Assembly (NCBI GenBank): GCA_050246015.1
Contig: JBFWWU010000006.1
Coordinates: forward strand, 1 to 64,000
Reading direction: 5' to 3'
Length of the DNA stretch: 64,000 nt
Source of the DNA: JTS-AC122 sp050246015
GTDB lineage: Bacteria > Planctomycetota > Phycisphaerae > Phycisphaerales > UBA1924
A program made the position numbers and the translations under genes. This document shows positions 59,697-64,000 of the stretch, in pieces; within the stretch, counting starts at the first letter, position 1; each line of letters starts with the position of its first letter. The notes beneath the pieces are model-generated. The model did no database searches. It was given only the letters and a program-made list of their open reading frames with translations, and was not told where the DNA came from.

Positions 59697-60842
59697 TTAT
59701 TCGAGCCAGTCCTTGGCCTTGAGGCGGGCCGGGACGTATTCCTCGCTGACGTAACTGATGCCCTTGTTGATCATGGCTTCGACTTCCATCTTGAAGCCGT
59801 TGCGGAGCATGAGGTCGATTTCCTTTTGCCAGCCGCGGTGGTGCTCGAACCAGGGGTAGGCGGCGATCTCCTTGGCGCGTTTGACGTCATTGTCGGTGAG
59901 GTCGATCTTGACGGCGTCGGAGAGGCCGCATTCGACGAAGTCCTTGGCGCGGATGCCGAGGAACTTGGCTTCGGGGATGGCCAGGCGTGTGGACTCGAAG
60001 GCGAGGGAGATGGAGCCTTGCTTGATGACGGAGTAGATGTAGTGTCCCCAGGGGTCACAGTCGAGGAGGCAGATGATGGGGAGTTTGAGTTCCTGGTTGA
60101 GGCGTTGGAGGAGGCGGCGGCAGCCGCGCGGGGGCTGACCGCCGCCGTGGGTGAGGATGCAGTTGTTCTGTTCCCAGAAGCGGTCCTCGTTGAAGCGGTT
60201 CCAGACGGTGCCTTTTTCGACATGGAGGACGAACTTGGCCTCGCACTTGCCGAACTGGATGACGTCGGGCTCGACGATGGAGGGCATCCCCCAGCCGCCG
60301 GAGCCCATGCGGCGGGCGTTGATCTCGTCGCCCTTGTCGATGATGGTGATGTTGCCGACGAGTTGGCCGCGGTTGTCGGCGAAGACGTGGAGTTCTTCGC
60401 GGAGGGCCCCCAGGAGGACTTCGAGGTCTTCGAGGATCGGGTCCGACTCGTCCTGGGTATCGAAGGTGTTCTCCTTGGTACCGGCGACGGTGTGCTTGGC
60501 CTTGTAGAAGACGCCGCGGAGGCTGCTGGTTTTGCCGGCGTCGATCAGGTCGCTGATCGTGCTGGCGTGGAGCATGGTCTGCATGAACTGCTTGGCGCTT
60601 TTGAGGTCGAAGAGCGGGCGCTCGCTTGTGGCGTCGCCCATTTCGAGGATGCCGCGCTTGCGGTTCCAGTTGGTGTTGGACTTGGCGCGGGTGGGGATGT
60701 CGATGACGGGCTCTTTCCGGGAGGTGGCGGACTTCGCGACCTTCGCGGCCAGATCAACGATCTTGCGCTTGGTTTGGGCGTCGCGCTCCTTGACGCGCCT
60801 GGTGGCGCCGGCGGACCGGGATGAACTGGTACTCTTGGCCAT
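59697..60842 (-). CDS. DNA topoisomerase VI subunit A (Spo11-like)
   Basis: 381 residues starting MAKSTSSSRSAGATRRVKER. Topoisomerase VI passes one duplex through a break in another; the A subunit makes the break. The catalytic Tyr is Tyr113 in SSLRGVFYKAKH, within the 5Y-CAP domain. The Toprim site is formed by Glu209 (HVEKGTVWNRF) and Asp261/Asp263 (LLDCDPWGHYIY). The fold matches archaeal and plant proteins over its length. The B subunit (ATPase, GHKL) is not next to it; it would be needed for full activity. The preceding plus-strand region is the pil operon leader. Its occurrence in a bacterium is uncommon. Confidence 0.93.
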   Translation of the reverse strand: MAKSTSSSRSAGATRRVKERDAQTKRKIVDLAAKVAKSATSRKEPVIDIPTRAKSNTNWNRKRGILEMGDATSERPLFDLKSAKQFMQTMLHASTISDLIDAGKTSSLRGVFYKAKHTVAGTKENTFDTQDESDPILEDLEVLLGALREELHVFADNRGQLVGNITIIDKGDEINARRMGSGGWGMPSIVEPDVIQFGKCEAKFVLHVEKGTVWNRFNEDRFWEQNNCILTHGGGQPPRGCRRLLQRLNQELKLPIICLLDCDPWGHYIYSVIKQGSISLAFESTRLAIPEAKFLGIRAKDFVECGLSDAVKIDLTDNDVKRAKEIAAYPWFEHHRGWQKEIDLMLRNGFKMEVEAMINKGISYVSEEYVPARLKAKDWLE

Positions 60843-61197
60843 ACGGCGGGCACTCCGTTGCCCCGGGGCAGTGGGGTCTTGCGCCCCATGGGACTTCGGC
60901 AGTGTATGACGAGCCAGCGAGGGCGTGTCAGGATCGCCCGGGCAACCGGCCCCGGGGATCCCCCGGGTGGCGCGCAGGCCGCATAACCCCTACAGGCGGC
61001 ATGACCGACACCTGCGCCTCAGACGACAGGACAGTCGCACGCGGCGCGAAGGCGCGCGACCGCGAGGAAGGCGGAGAGTCGGCATCAACGCGCCGGCGGG
61101 AACGGACGATGAGAAACCGCAGGCAACATTGGTCGGCGACCGACGGACCGGTCGCGCGGATTTGAACCGGCACCCGACAGGCACGAGGACGGCAGAA
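60843..61197. other. Intergenic region, no gene seen
   Basis: 355 bases between the topoisomerase gene and pilN, both transcribed away from it. It is GC-rich with several small palindromes, such as GGCCCCGGGGATCCCCCGGG-like blocks around 60950-60970. The GGTTCAAATCC-like string near 61158-61170 (minus strand) does not fold into a tRNA. It should include the pilN promoter. Confidence 0.45.
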
Positions 61198-62052
61198 ATG
61201 AGTTCCAAGAGACAGTCCTACGGCGCGAGTTTCCTTCCATCCGACTATGTCGATCGCAAGAACGAAGGGCGCAGCGGGCTGGTGATGCTCGGGCTGTCGT
61301 GCATCGTCATGTTCGGGATCGCGGCGGCGTTCTTCGTCACGAACCGTCAATGGACGAGCGTGAAGTCGCTGCAACTGGAGATCAACAGGCAGTACGCGCA
61401 GGAAGCGCAGAAGATCGAGCAGCTCAAGACGCTGGAGAATCAGAAGGTCGAGATGCTCGAGAAGGCGGACGTGACGGTGGCGCTGATCGAGCGGGTGCCG
61501 CGGTCGATTCTACTGGCGGAACTGATCAACCGCATGCCCGGGGACCTGACGCTGACGGATTTCGACCTGAGCAGCAAGAAGATCAATGACGCGCCGGCGG
61601 AGAAGAAGGACAGCAAGCCGCAGCCGCGGTCGCTGGCGGGCAAGACCACGACGTCGCGGAGCGGCAAGAGCGCGCCGGCGAAGGCCAAGGAAAAGGAAGC
61701 GGACAAGCCCAAGCCCCCGCGGTATGAGCACACGGTGGTGATCACCGGGCTGTCGCGCACGGACCAGGAAGTGGCGGATTACACGGCGGCCCTGCAGCAG
61801 TGCGCGCTGCTGGAGCGAGTGGAGTTCAAGTTCTCGACGGACACGGCGGTGGACAAACTGACGCTGCGGAAGTTCCGGATCGATGCGCAGATCCGCGCCA
61901 GCGCGGACGCCAGGGAGATCGAGCCGCTGCATATTCCGCGGCTCCCGGCGAGCATCGGCGAGAACGCGTTCGGCAAGAAGAACCCGCCGGAGGATAAGAA
62001 GGGCGGGAAGACGCCGGGCAAGGGCCTGGTCAACGTGAATATCAAGGAGTGA
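61198..62052 (+). CDS. pilN: Type IV pilus / type II secretion assembly protein PilN-like
   Basis: 284 residues from the ATG at 61198, with GAGG at spacing 9; the open frame upstream is not conserved. A short cytoplasmic tail (MSSKRQSYGASFLPSDYVDR), one membrane helix (LVMLGLSCIVMFGIAAAFFV) and a periplasmic coiled-coil (about 47-100, LEINRQYAQEAQKIEQLKTL) lead to a ferredoxin-like domain (HTVVITGLSRTDQEVADYTA, FKFSTDTAVDKLTLRKFRID). It fits PilN, which links PilM to PilO in the inner-membrane platform. A long Lys/Ser/Pro linker (180-215) is unusual. pilO follows after 4 bases. No pilM precedes it. Confidence 0.8.
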   Translation: MSSKRQSYGASFLPSDYVDRKNEGRSGLVMLGLSCIVMFGIAAAFFVTNRQWTSVKSLQLEINRQYAQEAQKIEQLKTLENQKVEMLEKADVTVALIERVPRSILLAELINRMPGDLTLTDFDLSSKKINDAPAEKKDSKPQPRSLAGKTTTSRSGKSAPAKAKEKEADKPKPPRYEHTVVITGLSRTDQEVADYTAALQQCALLERVEFKFSTDTAVDKLTLRKFRIDAQIRASADAREIEPLHIPRLPASIGENAFGKKNPPEDKKGGKTPGKGLVNVNIKE

Positions 62053-62056
62053 GACG

Positions 62057-62596
62057 ATGAGTTCCGCGATCCGCAAGGGTGTGTTCCTGTGCGTGCTGCT
62101 GGCGATCGTCGTCGCGAGCTATTTCCTGGTGTTCAAGCCTACCAACGCGCGGATCACCAAGGCGCGCTCGGAGATCGAACAGAAGAACGCGCTGCTGGAC
62201 AAACTGCGGCAGGCGACCGCGCGGCGGGATGACCTTGAGCGCGCCAACCAGCAGATCAAGGCGAGCATCGAGGAGATCCAGGCCCGGTTGCCATCGGGCA
62301 AGGAGATGCCGGAGGTGCTGCGCCAGGTGACGACGCTGGCGGCGAAGACGGGGCTTGAGGTGCCGAAGTTCACGGCGTCGGACAAGCCGCTCACGGCCGG
62401 GGTCGCGCTGGAGCAGCAGATCGACGTGGAGATCCACGGGGACTTCGACGGGTTCTACCAGTTCCTGCTGGAACTCGAACGGCTGCCGCGCATCACGCGC
62501 ATCCCGGACCTGGACATCGCCCGCTCGAAGGACAGCGACGGGGCGATGGTCGCGAAGTTGAAACTGAGCATCTACTACGAGGATGGATACAAATGA
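62057..62596 (+). CDS. pilO: Type IV pilus assembly protein PilO-like
   Basis: 179 residues starting MSSAIRKGVFLCVLLAIVVAS. One membrane helix (GVFLCVLLAIVVASYFLVFK), a coiled-coil (SEIEQKNALLDKLRQATARR) and a periplasmic ferredoxin-like domain (LRQVTTLAAKTGLEVPKFTA, DVEIHGDFDGFYQFLLELER, LPRITRIPDLDIARS) are the PilO plan. PilO pairs with PilN. Its stop overlaps the next gene's start by 4 bases (ATGA at 62593). Confidence 0.9.
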   Translation: MSSAIRKGVFLCVLLAIVVASYFLVFKPTNARITKARSEIEQKNALLDKLRQATARRDDLERANQQIKASIEEIQARLPSGKEMPEVLRQVTTLAAKTGLEVPKFTASDKPLTAGVALEQQIDVEIHGDFDGFYQFLLELERLPRITRIPDLDIARSKDSDGAMVAKLKLSIYYEDGYK

Positions 62597-63315
62597 GCAA
62601 CCCTTCCAACTCGGTCGAATCACATGATCACGACACGCGCGAGGGCAAGGACGAGGCGCTCGCGGCGCTGCGCATGGACGCGCTGGGCGCCGGGGGGATG
62701 GAGGCGTTCACCGAGGGCGCGCCGAAGAAGCGGGTGCCGGCGCACGTGATCATGCTCGGCGGGCTGGTGCTGGTCGCCGGCGGCGCGCTGATGGTCATGC
62801 GGCACCTGGGGATGGGGCCGCTCAGCGCGTCGGGGGAGGTGAAGATCGATTACGAGACCAAGAACGTGGTGGTGGGCGACCACGAGCGCGTGCTGCGTGA
62901 CCTCACGTCGAGCCACATCGAGCAGCAGGTGCCCAAGGAGCAGGTGCAGCGCAATCCGTTCCGGATCGCCGACAGCATGGGCGGACTCTTCAAGGGCGAG
63001 GACAAGCCGACGGAGGACCAGACCGAGCGCGAGCGCCGAGAGCAGGAGGAGCGGGAGCGGAAGGAGCGCGAGGCGCGGGTCGCGCTGCTCAAGAGCACGG
63101 CGGAGTCGCTGCGGGTGCACAGCATCCTGGGCGGCTCGCGTCCGATCGCTCGCATCAACGACGAGACAGTGCAGGTCGGCGACCTGGTCGCGGAACTCTT
63201 CCACGTGAAGTCGATCGAGGGGCGCACGGTGGAACTCGAAGCGGACGGCACGGTGTTCGTGCTGATGATGGACGAGCCGACGGGGGGGCTCAAGCCCAAG
63301 TCGCACAAGCCCTGA
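62593..63315 (+). CDS. PilP-like pilus assembly protein
   Basis: 240 residues starting MSNPSNSVESHDHDTREGKD. One membrane helix (VIMLGGLVLVAGGALMVMRH) follows a 50-residue acidic cytoplasmic tail. A charged helix (TERERREQEERERKEREARV) precedes a C-terminal beta domain (LRVHSILGGSRPIARINDET, GDLVAELFHVKSIEGRTVEL) like the HR domain of PilP, which contacts the PilQ secretin. The place in the operon supports this; the sequence match is partial. It may instead be a GspC-like protein of type II secretion. Confidence 0.68.
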   Translation: MSNPSNSVESHDHDTREGKDEALAALRMDALGAGGMEAFTEGAPKKRVPAHVIMLGGLVLVAGGALMVMRHLGMGPLSASGEVKIDYETKNVVVGDHERVLRDLTSSHIEQQVPKEQVQRNPFRIADSMGGLFKGEDKPTEDQTERERREQEERERKEREARVALLKSTAESLRVHSILGGSRPIARINDETVQVGDLVAELFHVKSIEGRTVELEADGTVFVLMMDEPTGGLKPKSHKP

Positions 63316-63366
63316 GCCGGGCGTCAACCGTTGTGTTCTCCTAACCCGACACCCGAGGAAGCGCGA

Positions 63367-64000
63367 GTGGGCAAGTTCGACATCGACGACATACTGAACA
63401 ACCTCGCCGGGGACGAGCCGGAAGAGAGCGGTTCGGGCGGCGAGCCCGGCAAGTCGGAGAAGCCCGCGTCGCGCAAGCGCAAGGACTATTCCGGCGAGGA
63501 GCGTCGCCGGCACACGATCGACAAGGCCGAGAAGAGTTTCACGACGCTGCCGTCGGTGCCGAGCGGGCAGCGTTCGTTCAGTGAGAACATCCGTGTCGAG
63601 AACGATCCGTCGGTGCCGGTGAAGCCGCTGTCGGCGGATGCCGGCGCGCTGCCGATCACGATCGTGCATGTGCCCAAGCGCGGGGCGATGGCGCTGTTGC
63701 ACGCGGATCCGGTTGAGGCGCTCACGTCGGCCAGCGCGGTGACGGCGCCGCAACTCGGCGCGGCGCAGCAGGTGCTCAAGTCGTCGCCCGGGCGGCGCCT
63801 GGTCGATGTGCTGCTGGAGCAGGGGGGCGACGAAGCATCGATCCAAGCGGTCGTCGCCGGGCTGGCCCGGCTCGACTTCGAGCGGATCGACTTCGAAAAG
63901 GGCCTGGAGGGCGGGGTGGACGGGAAGTTGCTGCAGCGCCTGACGGTGGAGCACTGCAAGGAATGCCAGGTCGTCCCGATCCGCGTGGAGGGCGAGGCGT
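63367..64000 (+). CDS. Assembly ATPase of pilus or type II secretion (N-terminal part, cut by window end)
   Basis: 211 codons from the GTG at 63367, chosen because GAGGA lies 7 bases upstream; the frame is open to the last base. It begins VGKFDIDDILNNLAGDEPEE, with a polar low-complexity section, then a domain whose pattern (LLEQGGDEASIQAVVAGLAR ... LLQRLTVEHCKECQVVPIRV) resembles the MshEN/N1 domain that starts GspE and PilB ATPases. The motor domain would lie beyond the window. That it is pilB or gspE is an inference from this domain and the operon order. Confidence 0.65.
   Translation, partial: MGKFDIDDILNNLAGDEPEESGSGGEPGKSEKPASRKRKDYSGEERRRHTIDKAEKSFTTLPSVPSGQRSFSENIRVENDPSVPVKPLSADAGALPITIVHVPKRGAMALLHADPVEALTSASAVTAPQLGAAQQVLKSSPGRRLVDVLLEQGGDEASIQAVVAGLARLDFERIDFEKGLEGGVDGKLLQRLTVEHCKECQVVPIRVEGEA

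Noticed and set aside
61150..61180. GGTTCAAATCC-like string on the minus strand, like a tRNA T-arm
   Set aside because: Only three of five stem pairs form and no acceptor, D-arm or anticodon arm can be built around it.
60925..61197. Longer N-terminus for PilN, or a hidden pilM end
   Set aside because: The upstream frame is Arg-rich and low-complexity with no PilM motif; the ATG at 61198 has a ribosome site and starts the expected topology.
1..64000. Insertion sequences, prophage or toxin-antitoxin genes
   Set aside because: No transposase, integrase, phage structural gene or recognisable toxin/antitoxin pair was seen in either strand.

Overview
The window is high-GC bacterial DNA (about two thirds G+C by eye) with genes densely packed on both strands. 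Several features point to a planctomycete, most likely of the Phycisphaerae. Secreted proteins end in a dockerin/EF-hand-like tail of the form DFNxDGxxNxQDFFDFLxxFF..GC. There are ECF-type sigma factors with a separate membrane anti-sigma protein, a large secreted multihaem cytochrome paired with a beta-propeller protein, a bacterial topoisomerase VI A subunit, and a small protein of the 'PFEPFIIR' type common in planctomycetes. The lineage is an inference; no rRNA or tRNA gene was recognised in the window.

Layout. 1-10.5 kb: RDD membrane protein, secreted thioredoxin-fold peroxiredoxin-like protein, free-standing tRNA-binding domain, moaA, a secreted protein of unknown function, a GH57 amylase, an unknown membrane protein, a metallophosphoesterase and a GNAT acetyltransferase. 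10.5-20 kb: orphan DNA methyltransferase, an ECF sigma factor overlapping it tail to tail, a zinc-free MDR oxidoreductase, a coupled pentahaem cytochrome/propeller operon, and divergent sucC. 20-28.7 kb: sugar-nucleotide epimerase, a MacAB-type adaptor/ATPase/permease operon, FtsK translocase and a TM2 protein. 28.7-39 kb: glnS with an odd low-GC 5' end, riboflavin synthase, a secreted FG-GAP protein, uvrB and recQ. 39-46.3 kb: rnc followed by two unknown proteins and a YkgJ cysteine-cluster protein, then mnmE, pepF-like M3 peptidase and a PilZ-like protein on the other strand. 46.3-56.4 kb: two exported proteins (the second broken by a frameshift), typA, a sigma/anti-sigma/PDZ operon, rlmN and a Fur-family regulator. 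56.4-64 kb: a very long disordered membrane protein, topoisomerase VI subunit A, and the start of a type IV pilus (or type II secretion) operon pilN-pilO-pilP-like-ATPase that runs off the window.

Modules that appear to work together: cytochrome plus propeller (periplasmic oxidation, 4-bp translational overlap); adaptor plus ATPase plus permease (tripartite efflux or export); sigma plus anti-sigma plus PDZ protein (envelope signalling, closed by a strong intrinsic terminator); pilN/O/P/ATPase (pilus assembly platform). Non-coding features include a pair of about 125-135 bp structured repeats with 8-bp inverted ends, short hairpin repeats built on GCGGGCGGGACGCCCGC, two reasonably clear terminators and a low-GC islet at the start of glnS. 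No CRISPR array, insertion sequence, integrase or prophage gene was seen.
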